Part shown: positions 56,575 to 64,000 of the stretch, piece after piece
How positions within the stretch are numbered: the first letter of the stretch is position 1
Layout of the letters: each line of letters begins with the position of its first letter
Source of the DNA: Symsagittifera roscoffensis
Lineage: Eukaryota; Xenacoelomorpha; Acoela; Convolutidae
DNA: 64,000 nt
NCBI RefSeq assembly: GCF_963678635.1
Contig: NC_087063.1
Coordinates: 48,869,220-48,933,219, forward strand
Direction of reading: 5' to 3'
Made by a program: the position numbers and the translations under genes
Notes under the pieces: generated by a model
The model's database searches: none
What the model was told of the DNA's origin: nothing
What the model saw: only the letters and a program-made list of their open reading frames with translations

Positions 56575-59500
56575 TCAACCTCCGATCTTCTGCTCTGTCT
56601 GCAATGCTCCAGAGAATACTTCCACGCTGAGGGACGTCACCAGCTCCTGGGCACGCTCCAGGCGCTCAAGCGATTCTATCGAACTCGTCATGCTACAAAA
56701 TCCCAAGGCTGTGTTCAAGTTTACATCCGTCACCCCATGACAGTCCGCGACCAACTCCATGCCACTCTTATCCGACATGCTCAATCTTCCGTACAATCGT
56801 GCCAGTTGTCGATGCTGCTTGCTCAGCGTAATCAGGCAGTGCCCCAAGTTACAAACATGTCCTTCCATCCCACTATGTTGAGCCAAGCATGTGCTTTGCT
56901 TCAACCAATTGCTCGATGGACCTTCCTCGGACAGCTCCGTGGATGGGTTGCTCTTCCGCTTCGTCAACCTCGTGGCCAGCAGATGGTGTATCATGGCCAG
57001 ATCATGTAAACTCGCGTCATCATCTAGGTCTAACGTGATATCCGCCGTCATGTCCCAGATTAAACTAGGATGAGGACACCAAGAAGGCTTCATGAGTTCC
57101 CACATCGTTACTAGACTGGTTTTCAAGGGACCGTCCCAAGAACCACAATCAAAACTCACCTGCCCCTTTAGCTCGGGAACCGAGGGTTCGACCACTCGTT
57201 CTTCCAAGATAATTTCCAGCTTGGGTTGTTCCACCATCAGCATTCCAGTTTCTTTAATCCGTTCAAACCAGAAATTGAGTACTATGACTTGCTCATAGTC
57301 GAAGTACGCTTCCCTGGCTTCTTCATTCACGAAGGGATTATACGCCATCCCCGGTATGCAAGACACATATTGGAACGACTTCAGTTTCCCTAGTGATGCA
57401 AAGTCTTTTTGTTCCTTGACTGCTTCAATCAACTCCCGACTCACTTTCAATTCTTTGTTGGAATATCTTCTCACTTCTTCCAACTTGCGATAGCTCTCCA
57501 TGTCATTCGACTCCTTATTTGGTACAGTCAACGGCATATCCTGATATAGTTCCAGGAGTGCCCTAAGGAAGTTTCTTTCGCAATCAACTCCCTTTTGCCG
57601 AATGATCTTTATACATTCTCCCAAAACAGGAGTGGGGATACGATCCACCACGAACCTGACAAAGCAAAGGGCATCCTTACGCTTAGCCCACGCTATCGCA
57701 GAATCGTCTTTTGAAATCAACGCTCGCAGAGCTTCCATCAACTCCTTCTCCTGTTCCCGTGATTTCGAATCATTACTGGCTTCATATTCCGCCTTCTTGA
57801 TGCCCATCAAGCACCAAGCCAACCGTACTTGCAGATCGGTTCTCATGCAACGATGAGCCAGGTACGCTGCCACCGTCGCAGGTACACGCATCGTCTCGTC
57901 GAAGTATCTCTGGAGGGCCGCCCTCCAAGAAATTTCTAGTAGTTTTTCTAATCCGATTTCGTTCGCTTCAGAGGACATTACCGTACCGTATTCTTTCCGA
58001 TTTAAGTTTGAATTCTCCGTAAGCTCTTTCAGATATTCCTGCATGGCTCGCTTCTCGCTCCAAGCCATCAGGTGCCCTCTCGCGGAGTTTCTCGCTTTCA
58101 ACATCTCCACATAACCCCCTGCTGGATCTCCCATGTGGACCAATTCCGGCAGAGTGACTCGACTGTACTCGACCACGTCGAGTTGTCCTTCCAGTTTCAA
58201 CTTGGCCATGCTGGTCCGCGAGGGCCTGTAATCTTCAAGTCCTCCAGATCCACATTGTCTGATGATCTCCATCTCTAATTTAGTGTCTGCCAGGGTTCGT
58301 GCTGTTTTCTTTGATCTCACGGCTGTCGTGGTCAGACCTGCCAAGAGCATAGGGGGTATCAGATTCTCTTTTTCTCCCCCTGTCAGTGTTGCACCATCTC
58401 CTTGCCCGCTCTCTCCTGAACGACCTGCGCTCGTTAAAGAGGCCACCACTGCGCTGGCTTTTGACTTCACCACTCTCGGGTTCACGGCTGGACTTCCTGT
58501 CTTCACTTTTAGTCGCTTCAGCCCCTTTCTGGCTCGTCTAACGGGTAAATTCTTTGTGACCTGCTGATCATCGGCACCGTCTTCTGTAACTGACTCGGTC
58601 AGAACATCCGACTCCATGGAGTTCACTATTTTCTGCAGGACCTCACGCATGGTGGGTTGGTTCAATCCCACCTTCATTATGGACTGCGTCATATATCGTC
58701 GTATCACGTCCCATGACCTTTCCATGAAGTTCACTCGGCTCCAGGTTGCCCCTGTCTTGCCTTCTAATTCACTTTGATATCTCTCCCATTCCTCTTCCGG
58801 TAGCGTACTCAGGAAGGATACCCTCATTGATTCTTCGATTTTTCTTCTCCTCGGTGACTCATGGAGCAATCTTTGCGGATCCCTGCTTCGGCATTCTCTC
58901 GCCTGGCTTATTGGGTCCATCGGGGATAAGTCGGCCGACGCCTCCTTTGTAGGGGACATGAAAGACGATGGCGTCATTAGCAATAGACTCCCATCGACTT
59001 CCCCATCGTCGTCTTCACTGAACCGGTATTCTAGCAAGTCTCTCTCCAACGCTCCTAGATCCGTCTCACCCGGTTTCCCCGCCTTTCCCTCGATGTCGTT
59101 ATCGTTATCGTCCTGATCCATCAATTCATCATCACCTGCATCAGGTTTCGGCTTGGGTCCTGAAGGGCCTTGTCGTGTGTCTATGCCCGAGTCCGGCCGA
59201 GCCGGTACGGTCATGTCTCCTGCGTGATAAAACAATTCATCGTTCACCAGGAATTCTACGGACTCCTCGCCATGTGGTGCCAGATCCTCTATCGTTATGT
59301 ATGAGCCTCCTCTGCTCTCCTTTGCCACTTCCAGCATCACTACTTTCGCCTCTCCTGACCACTTCAGTCTTGATAAATCATCCGTGGGAGTATACACTTC
59401 GTTCCACATTTCAGCCGAGACCTCTGGTCTCCTGGAAGGTAGTGCCTTGATCTTTTTCCTACTCCAAGCATCAGGAAATGAGAAGTCAAACGTGTGCGCG

Positions 59501-60570
59501 GCTGCAACATTCCAGCTGATGAAGTGCGGCTCCATCCCTTCGCTCCACTTCAGCCTTCTTTTCTCTGCATCACGAGCTGCTCCGATGCGAGGGGCAATGA
59601 TGGGAGATGTGACTCCCAACAACATCCTCCTTATCGGTGGATATCGAGGGCATTGGTCCGGCAGCGACCTGGACCCAGAAAGCCAAGCTTGCTGGTTCTC
59701 TTTCGCGTGTGCATAGGCCTCTGGTAAGAGTGGGACTCCCATAGCCGCTCCTGTATCCTTCACTACTGGTCTCAAATTCCAAAGCTTCGGGTTAAACTGG
59801 ATGTGAGAAAGGTCCTCACGGCCCATTCGGCACTTGAAGTGGTTGTTGAAATCCATCAACACCCAACCTGGCTCAGCTATTCTTCCGAACAGCCTATCGT
59901 CGCTGGCCAGCCCTCTCAGCTCCCTCTGCTGTACCCAATTCAGCACGGAACAGTCCACGACTGAGACCAGGTTGACATACAACACAGAATTCCTGTATGC
60001 CTTGACTTGCACGTCCGGGAACGCGAAAGACATCACCGGTCCATACACCACCGTGACGAATTCCCGCAGTCCGTGAATCAGAGCCAACGGATCGATCCGC
60101 ATCATGACAGCCAAATCTGTCAGCAAGGGCATGCCACAATACTGCTTACATTCACCCGCATCCGTCGCCACCTTATCTTCTCCCGTGACGCTTCTGTTCT
60201 GTTGCAAGAGATATTGGAGCAGGAGAGTCCTCCAGTCTTTCATCTTCCTGAGCGAGGCGGTTTCCAACTGTGCATTGAACTCACGACTTGGTCCCTGAAG
60301 TTGTTCAGGGTAACGCAACAGCACAAGCAAATCACCCAGTCGACCGTAGGTTATAGCAATCAGAGTCAGGCGTCCATCCAATCTCAAATCTGCCAACGCT
60401 TGGGTGAAGAGATTTGCCGGTCCCTTCACGAAATTTTCATGACCAGATGTCACGTATAGGGCTAAAATCAGGCCAATCGACAACTTCCTGATGTTTTTGA
60501 CGAAACTCGCGATCAGGTTCCGGGATGCCCTAGGATAGCACGTCGACAGGAAGGATGGCGTCCATCCCAC
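56575..60570 (-). CDS. SGNH-locus ORF, 1,331-codon unrecognised segment
   Basis: The longest ORF in the window and uninterrupted. The first ~400 residues are helical (SIGLILALYVTSGHENF, TEQ-free, LLVLLRYPEQLQGP). Around 440-560 there is an acidic, Pro/Ser-rich linker (DDELMDQDDNDNDIEGKAG), then a basic patch (RRARKGLKRLKVKTG). The last ~550 residues are again helical with several Trp/Cys positions (CGSWDGPLKTSLVTMWELM). I looked for reverse transcriptase (YxDD), integrase (DDE), transposase, protease (DTG), zinc-knuckle and polymerase motifs and saw none. The frame begins after a shift from the preceding segment (near 60550). It is visibly richer in G+C than the flanking DNA. Confidence 0.75.
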   Translation of the reverse strand: MGWTPSFLSTCYPRASRNLIASFVKNIRKLSIGLILALYVTSGHENFVKGPANLFTQALADLRLDGRLTLIAITYGRLGDLLVLLRYPEQLQGPSREFNAQLETASLRKMKDWRTLLLQYLLQQNRSVTGEDKVATDAGECKQYCGMPLLTDLAVMMRIDPLALIHGLREFVTVVYGPVMSFAFPDVQVKAYRNSVLYVNLVSVVDCSVLNWVQQRELRGLASDDRLFGRIAEPGWVLMDFNNHFKCRMGREDLSHIQFNPKLWNLRPVVKDTGAAMGVPLLPEAYAHAKENQQAWLSGSRSLPDQCPRYPPIRRMLLGVTSPIIAPRIGAARDAEKRRLKWSEGMEPHFISWNVAAAHTFDFSFPDAWSRKKIKALPSRRPEVSAEMWNEVYTPTDDLSRLKWSGEAKVVMLEVAKESRGGSYITIEDLAPHGEESVEFLVNDELFYHAGDMTVPARPDSGIDTRQGPSGPKPKPDAGDDELMDQDDNDNDIEGKAGKPGETDLGALERDLLEYRFSEDDDGEVDGSLLLMTPSSFMSPTKEASADLSPMDPISQARECRSRDPQRLLHESPRRRKIEESMRVSFLSTLPEEEWERYQSELEGKTGATWSRVNFMERSWDVIRRYMTQSIMKVGLNQPTMREVLQKIVNSMESDVLTESVTEDGADDQQVTKNLPVRRARKGLKRLKVKTGSPAVNPRVVKSKASAVVASLTSAGRSGESGQGDGATLTGGEKENLIPPMLLAGLTTTAVRSKKTARTLADTKLEMEIIRQCGSGGLEDYRPSRTSMAKLKLEGQLDVVEYSRVTLPELVHMGDPAGGYVEMLKARNSARGHLMAWSEKRAMQEYLKELTENSNLNRKEYGTVMSSEANEIGLEKLLEISWRAALQRYFDETMRVPATVAAYLAHRCMRTDLQVRLAWCLMGIKKAEYEASNDSKSREQEKELMEALRALISKDDSAIAWAKRKDALCFVRFVVDRIPTPVLGECIKIIRQKGVDCERNFLRALLELYQDMPLTVPNKESNDMESYRKLEEVRRYSNKELKVSRELIEAVKEQKDFASLGKLKSFQYVSCIPGMAYNPFVNEEAREAYFDYEQVIVLNFWFERIKETGMLMVEQPKLEIILEERVVEPSVPELKGQVSFDCGSWDGPLKTSLVTMWELMKPSWCPHPSLIWDMTADITLDLDDDASLHDLAMIHHLLATRLTKRKSNPSTELSEEGPSSNWLKQSTCLAQHSGMEGHVCNLGHCLITLSKQHRQLARLYGRLSMSDKSGMELVADCHGVTDVNLNTALGFCSMTSSIESLERLERAQELVTSLSVEVFSGALQTEQKIGG

Positions 60571-60776
60571 TCCATTCCACCCAAGATGGCATCCGATCGT
60601 TCATACTGTGCCCTCGTGGCTAGCACGTCAGCTTGGAACTTGTCCAGTGACATCGTGTTTAAGTCCTGCATCAATTTCAACATCATGCCCCCAGCTAACT
60701 CCCGGGCATCAAACAAGTTCTTCAGATACACGTGTATCTCTTTTATCACTGCCGGCGCATGGTAACGCGTCCTCAC
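60513..60776 (-). CDS. SGNH-locus ORF, short segment between frameshifts (2)
   Basis: Encodes HAPAVIKEIHVYLKNLF and LKLMQDLNTMSLDKFQADVL before running off into DGRHPSCRRA. The next segment picks up the same bases in another frame (GWTPSFLSTCYPRASRN). Helical. Confidence 0.6.
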   Translation of the reverse strand: MRTRYHAPAVIKEIHVYLKNLFDARELAGGMMLKLMQDLNTMSLDKFQADVLATRAQYERSDAILGGMEWDGRHPSCRRAILGHPGT

Positions 60777-61044
60777 CCAAGGTGCACAGCCTTGGTGACA
60801 AGTACAACCATACGTTGTTGTGCGGCTTTGTGCGCAAAGCCATTGCCATGAGATCTTCTTCCGCTGACGTCATGTTCTTCCTGACTGTCCTGCCCTGCTC
60901 AATCTCGGCATGATCCATCTGTCTGAACCAGAGATCATCAGCCACCTGTTGTAATAACAGATGATCGTCATCTACCCCTGGTCTTAACTTCAGCAATCTG
61001 GCAAAGTTGGACAGCTCCAACCCCAGAACCTCATCCAGCACCAA
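60709..61044 (-). CDS. SGNH-locus ORF, short segment between frameshifts (1)
   Basis: LDEVLGLELSNFARLLKLRP, DDLWFRQMDHAEIEQ, then NNVWLYLSPRLCTLGEDAL. The frame is lost near 60775. The sequence links the second SGNH-like domain to the long segment. Confidence 0.6.
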   Translation of the reverse strand: MVLDEVLGLELSNFARLLKLRPGVDDDHLLLQQVADDLWFRQMDHAEIEQGRTVRKNMTSAEEDLMAMALRTKPHNNVWLYLSPRLCTLGEDALPCAGSDKRDTRVSEELV

Positions 61045-61610
61045 CCGAGTTGTGCTACAATCTTTGAGTCCCTGTTTGGCATTGGAAATGTCAGCCCAAA
61101 CGGCGGGAAGCTCAGATCGGGACGGGAGTAATTGTCTGGGTCTACCACTCTGTTCGGGGCAGGAATTATCACGTTGAACCGTCCCTCTGCTAGCGTTGTG
61201 ACCATCGTGTACACAAACTGAAGGGGTTCTGGCAATGCAGCGTACCCTGGTGACAACACAAAGACCACCTTCACTACATTTTGGATGAAACGTTGTTTTG
61301 CTGCTGTTTCTACCTCAGCCATCGCTGAGAGCAATGTCATTATCGCCTCCCCTATGACCTCGTTGCTCGGGATCGACCCATCCGTCAGACGTGTCAACAA
61401 CCCCATGCTTTGCAGATGATCATTTGAGCCTGCAACCACTATCACCTGCGGCTCCATGCTGACCACCCTTCGTACACTTATCATCATGCCTAATGCCTGT
61501 CCCCAGTCCAATTTAGGCGCCGTCAAGAAAATCACGTCGGGCCAAAAGAGAGAACGGGGCGTATAGAGATAATCGGAACTGGCCACAATTAGATACTTTG
61601 CAGCTTTCAT
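60990..61610 (-). CDS. SGNH-locus ORF, second SGNH-like domain
   Basis: 206 codons. KYLIVASSDYLYTP occupies the place of block I (usually GDS), VIVVAGSNDHL matches block III (G-x-N-D, residues about 61-64), and VVFVLSPGY and FNVIIPAPNR look like the later strands. The nucleophile GDS and a block V D-x-x-H are not evident, so it is probably non-catalytic. The same frame extends upstream of its ATG (GDGLFAAYDPLE), overlapping the end of the preceding SGNH ORF, so a frameshift near 61640 separates two parts of one protein. The frame is lost again near 61120. Confidence 0.65.
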   Translation of the reverse strand: MKAAKYLIVASSDYLYTPRSLFWPDVIFLTAPKLDWGQALGMMISVRRVVSMEPQVIVVAGSNDHLQSMGLLTRLTDGSIPSNEVIGEAIMTLLSAMAEVETAAKQRFIQNVVKVVFVLSPGYAALPEPLQFVYTMVTTLAEGRFNVIIPAPNRVVDPDNYSRPDLSFPPFGLTFPMPNRDSKIVAQLGWCWMRFWGWSCPTLPDC

Positions 61611-61612
61611 CT

Positions 61613-63598
61613 CTAAGGGATCATAAGCTGCAAACAGGCCGTCGCCTTCAGTTTCCCATATCTCTTGTCATCTCCATCCACCGTGGTCGTTCGGGGGTAG
61701 TCCCTTGAATACTCGCCAGGCGTCTGACCGGGTGGTTTAGCAAACTGCCTGTACATCTTGTGATGCTTGTTATTGGGCTTGTTCTCTGCCTGAAACTTGC
61801 CCTTGCGAGCAGGTGGCGTCAGTTCCCGGGCTCTCTGTCGGACGTCCGTAAGAGACCGGGTATTCAAAGGTCCAAAGGTATTGTCCTGAGGCAACCCATT
61901 CAAGTCTGTGTGCCGGAGGGTAGTCGTAGAGCTGAACTGCTCCTGCTCTGCTAGCAGCCAATCCACGCCCGGTATTCGATATAGTCGCGGCACTGTGGGA
62001 CTTTTCCCGCCAATCATTTTCATTGCGTCCTCCCGACACGTCAGGGTATTCATGTTCAACTTCGTGGACATGTCCGTCTTGTACTGTCCCCAATGACTAG
62101 GGTCTGATCGGTTCCAAAGCAGCAGGCTGCCTGGTTCAACTCCCTCCGCTGGCACGGCGCTCGTAGACGGTCCTGCTGCTGAAGCAGGGTTTTCCGTGGT
62201 GGGCGGATCGTTCCTCCTAGACACGGTCTGGGAGTTATTCCTGTTCTGAACCACTGATCTCCCGAGTCGGCTTTCACGCGGTTGTGTTCTGGGAGGAGCA
62301 GTCCCTAGCCTCTCTCTTACGTTTGAGCTCGGAGCGATGGGTGTGGCTGCAGCCGTCTCCATTGCCAAGGGCCCTAGGCGGTTGACGAGGGATTCGGGCA
62401 CGCTTGCCCTTATTCTACTTCCTCCAGTCGAGCTGGTCCGAGCCAGAGAACTGGTCGCCCTCGACTCCTGGTCCACTTCCCTCAACTGTGTCTGAAATAC
62501 ATCATTCACCCAGTGTCTCCCTCGTTGGGTGTTGAAATGTATTCCATCTCTGGTAAGCGCGATGTGATCAATCATGCGTAGCATGTTCTCGAGATCTAGA
62601 AGTCGCAGCTCGCCAGGGTTGTTTCCCACCAGATTGCGGATCATTTTATTCCACCGTAACACGTTGCCATTCATGAAATCTGGCACTGTGGTGCCCACCA
62701 GCGGGTTTTGTGGTATCGTGCACAGCACCACAAACCTGGGCCTGTACTTCTCCTTCAGTTCATTCAGGAGGCATACCAACAGAGGCTCCCACTTGCTCTC
62801 CGGAGTCACTGGGGCTCTCGAGACGTCGTTGGTTCCCAGCATTATCACCAGCGTATCCAGGTGATCCTCGCTCTGGAATTCCATCATCTTGATGACCTGA
62901 GCCACTGAGGCTCCTCCAAAGGACAGAGTGGTAGTCTGACCATAGACGAAGATCTCATTCAGATCCCTCACCAAACTGTCTCCTATGATCAAGTGGCGAC
63001 TCCCTGGGGGAATTACCTGGTCGCTCGTAGCGAGGTTCCAGCTCATGTCATTCAGGCAGGCTCGAGGATGCTCCGCAGCTACTTGAGTGAACTGGTGACG
63101 TGTCATCAGATTCTTCCTAACGTCTACCACGCGGGACTTTTGAAAGGTTCTGCCATGCGCGGTCCCCGAGGACACTACCGTGCGGGGTGCTCGCTCCGAG
63201 CTATTGGAAGAATGATCACGACGTGGGGAAGGAACGATCCTACCCAATGTCCGTCCAGTGGTTCGGTTGATCTCATCCATTGTTGCTCTGGCCACTTGGT
63301 TGAACGATTCTTGGAACTGAGGAGCAAGGTAGGTGTCAGAAGGGTCCGGTATCGTGTTCCTTTGACTGGAAGCATACGGTTGTGTCTGCTGAGGAGCCTC
63401 GGGCCCTCTCGATGCACGTAAATCCAAAGCCTCGGGCCCTCTCGATGCACACAGCTCCTGTACTCTTGTCCTGGGGCGTGTGTCGCTGGATCCCTCCGAG
63501 GATTTCATTGTCGCCAGAACTTTCTGTGACACTTGACTCACCTTTGCCATATACAGCTCCTTCAGGTGCTTTATTTCACCCTCCTTGCAGATCTTCAT
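61613..63598 (-). CDS. SGNH-locus ORF, catalytic SGNH hydrolase segment
   Basis: 661 codons. The N-terminal ~35 residues continue a coiled coil from upstream. Residues 50-69 hold a small duplication (ASRGPEALDL, RASRGPEAP). The SGNH domain lies at about 200-370: block I LIIGDSLVRDL (Ser208), block II LSFGGASVAQVI, block III VIMLGTNDVS (Asn257) and block V TRDGIHFN (Asp351, His354). All catalytic residues are present. The remaining ~290 residues are Ser/Arg/Pro-rich and probably disordered, ending KRYGKLKAT before a frame change. Such domains occur in esterase-like ORFs of transposable elements. The enzyme's substrate here is unknown. Confidence 0.85.
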   Translation of the reverse strand: MKICKEGEIKHLKELYMAKVSQVSQKVLATMKSSEGSSDTRPRTRVQELCASRGPEALDLRASRGPEAPQQTQPYASSQRNTIPDPSDTYLAPQFQESFNQVARATMDEINRTTGRTLGRIVPSPRRDHSSNSSERAPRTVVSSGTAHGRTFQKSRVVDVRKNLMTRHQFTQVAAEHPRACLNDMSWNLATSDQVIPPGSRHLIIGDSLVRDLNEIFVYGQTTTLSFGGASVAQVIKMMEFQSEDHLDTLVIMLGTNDVSRAPVTPESKWEPLLVCLLNELKEKYRPRFVVLCTIPQNPLVGTTVPDFMNGNVLRWNKMIRNLVGNNPGELRLLDLENMLRMIDHIALTRDGIHFNTQRGRHWVNDVFQTQLREVDQESRATSSLARTSSTGGSRIRASVPESLVNRLGPLAMETAAATPIAPSSNVRERLGTAPPRTQPRESRLGRSVVQNRNNSQTVSRRNDPPTTENPASAAGPSTSAVPAEGVEPGSLLLWNRSDPSHWGQYKTDMSTKLNMNTLTCREDAMKMIGGKSPTVPRLYRIPGVDWLLAEQEQFSSTTTLRHTDLNGLPQDNTFGPLNTRSLTDVRQRARELTPPARKGKFQAENKPNNKHHKMYRQFAKPPGQTPGEYSRDYPRTTTVDGDDKRYGKLKATACLQLMIP

Positions 63599-63998
63599 AT
63601 TTCTTCTTCCATTCGTCTCTTTCTCGAGCTATCGCCCTATACTCCTGGAGTTTGGCACACAGCTCGCTCTGATCTCTCTCCTTCTTCTCCAGCGTCTCAA
63701 TCGTCTCCGACGTCTGGATCTCTATTTCACTCACCCTCACCCTCTTCGGAGGAGGAGCAGCTGTTGGAGAGTCGACCGAATGTGACGGGCCTGGCCCATC
63801 ACGTTGTCTCTTTGCTCCGATGAGTGGCTGCGCAGGTTGGACGGGTAAGGGCATCTCACCTAGCCGGTGGTCCCTCTGTTCACCTAGTCCTGGCTCACGA
63901 GCCAGGTCGTGGCCAGACATTTCTCCACGCCGCCATCTCATCAGTCGGAATCGACCTCTCTCAGCGGTCCCGGACTCACTGAAGGCCAACATCAACAC
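63576..63998 (-). CDS. SGNH-locus ORF, N-terminal coiled-coil segment (open at window edge)
   Basis: The frame is open to the right end of the window. A plausible start is the ATG at 63920 (MSGHDLAREPGLGEQRD). It then has a Pro/basic linker (PPPKRVRVSE, nuclear-localisation-like) and a coiled coil (LEKKERDQSELCAKLQEY, ARERDEWKKKYEDLQ). The coiled coil continues in the frame of the 661-codon segment after a shift near 63590. Whether more coding sequence lies to the right cannot be seen. Confidence 0.65.
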   Translation of the reverse strand: MLMLAFSESGTAERGRFRLMRWRRGEMSGHDLAREPGLGEQRDHRLGEMPLPVQPAQPLIGAKRQRDGPGPSHSVDSPTAAPPPKRVRVSEIEIQTSETIETLEKKERDQSELCAKLQEYRAIARERDEWKKKYEDLQGG

Positions 63999-64000
63999 GA

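Noticed and set aside
56575-60570. Reverse transcriptase or polymerase hidden in the long ORF
   Set aside because: No YxDD, LDLxxAF-type or other polymerase motif. The DLDDDAS stretch is an acidic run without the surrounding palm motifs.
59175-63823. Many plus-strand ORFs of 60-160 codons over the SGNH locus
   Set aside because: They are shadows of the minus-strand coding frame, Ser/Pro/Cys-rich and mutually overlapping.

Overview
The window is eukaryotic, almost certainly animal DNA. Genes are split by GT-AG introns, the intergenic and intronic DNA is AT-rich and packed with repeats, and the two well-supported host genes are a class A G-protein-coupled receptor and ZMYND12, a MYND-finger/TPR protein conserved in animals with motile cilia. 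I cannot place the species more precisely than a repeat-rich, probably invertebrate metazoan. Positions 4205-4404 are a 200-N assembly gap.

Layout. 1-4163: repeats upstream of, or within, the receptor gene, including a ~405-bp palindrome. 4405-28909, plus strand: three exons of a rhodopsin-family GPCR. A 22.9-kb intron splits the ER^Y motif at the end of TM3. That intron is filled with about a dozen copies of a ~530-bp hairpin-ended repeat (called Rep-A here), an old 5.7-kb Ty3/gypsy element with 207-bp LTRs (13290-18995, minus), hAT-type and TTAA-flanked MITEs, fold-backs and segmental duplications. 29-38 kb: intergenic, with a decayed integrase (about 30.1-30.9 kb, plus), a direct ~1.4-kb tandem duplication, and copies of a composite repeat (Rep-B) with ~165-bp internal units and a small BED-like coding remnant. 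38485-51605, minus strand: ZMYND12, seven coding exons reconstructed with consistent splice phases (395 codons). Its introns carry two arrays of a very regular ~166-bp satellite, a polypurine minisatellite and a GATA array. 51.7-52.3 kb: an unrecognised 176-codon ORF.

52.5-53.75 kb, plus strand: a decayed element with an SGNH-hydrolase-like ORF, three ~60-bp hairpin-containing repeats, and a PHD-like zinc finger/coiled-coil ORF. 55.3 kb to the right edge, minus strand: a strikingly different, G+C-richer block of nearly continuous coding sequence. It encodes a coiled coil, a canonical SGNH hydrolase (GDS, GTND, DGIH), a second SGNH-like domain lacking the nucleophile motif, and then more than 1,700 codons of protein I do not recognise. 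It is broken by about five frameshifts and two in-frame stops. I see no reverse transcriptase, integrase, transposase or polymerase in it.

The two host genes show no functional link. The most promising candidate for an undescribed system is the 55.3-64 kb SGNH-containing locus. The next is the Rep-A family, which has terminal hairpins, subterminal inverted repeats and head-to-tail arrays, as in Helentron-like non-autonomous elements.
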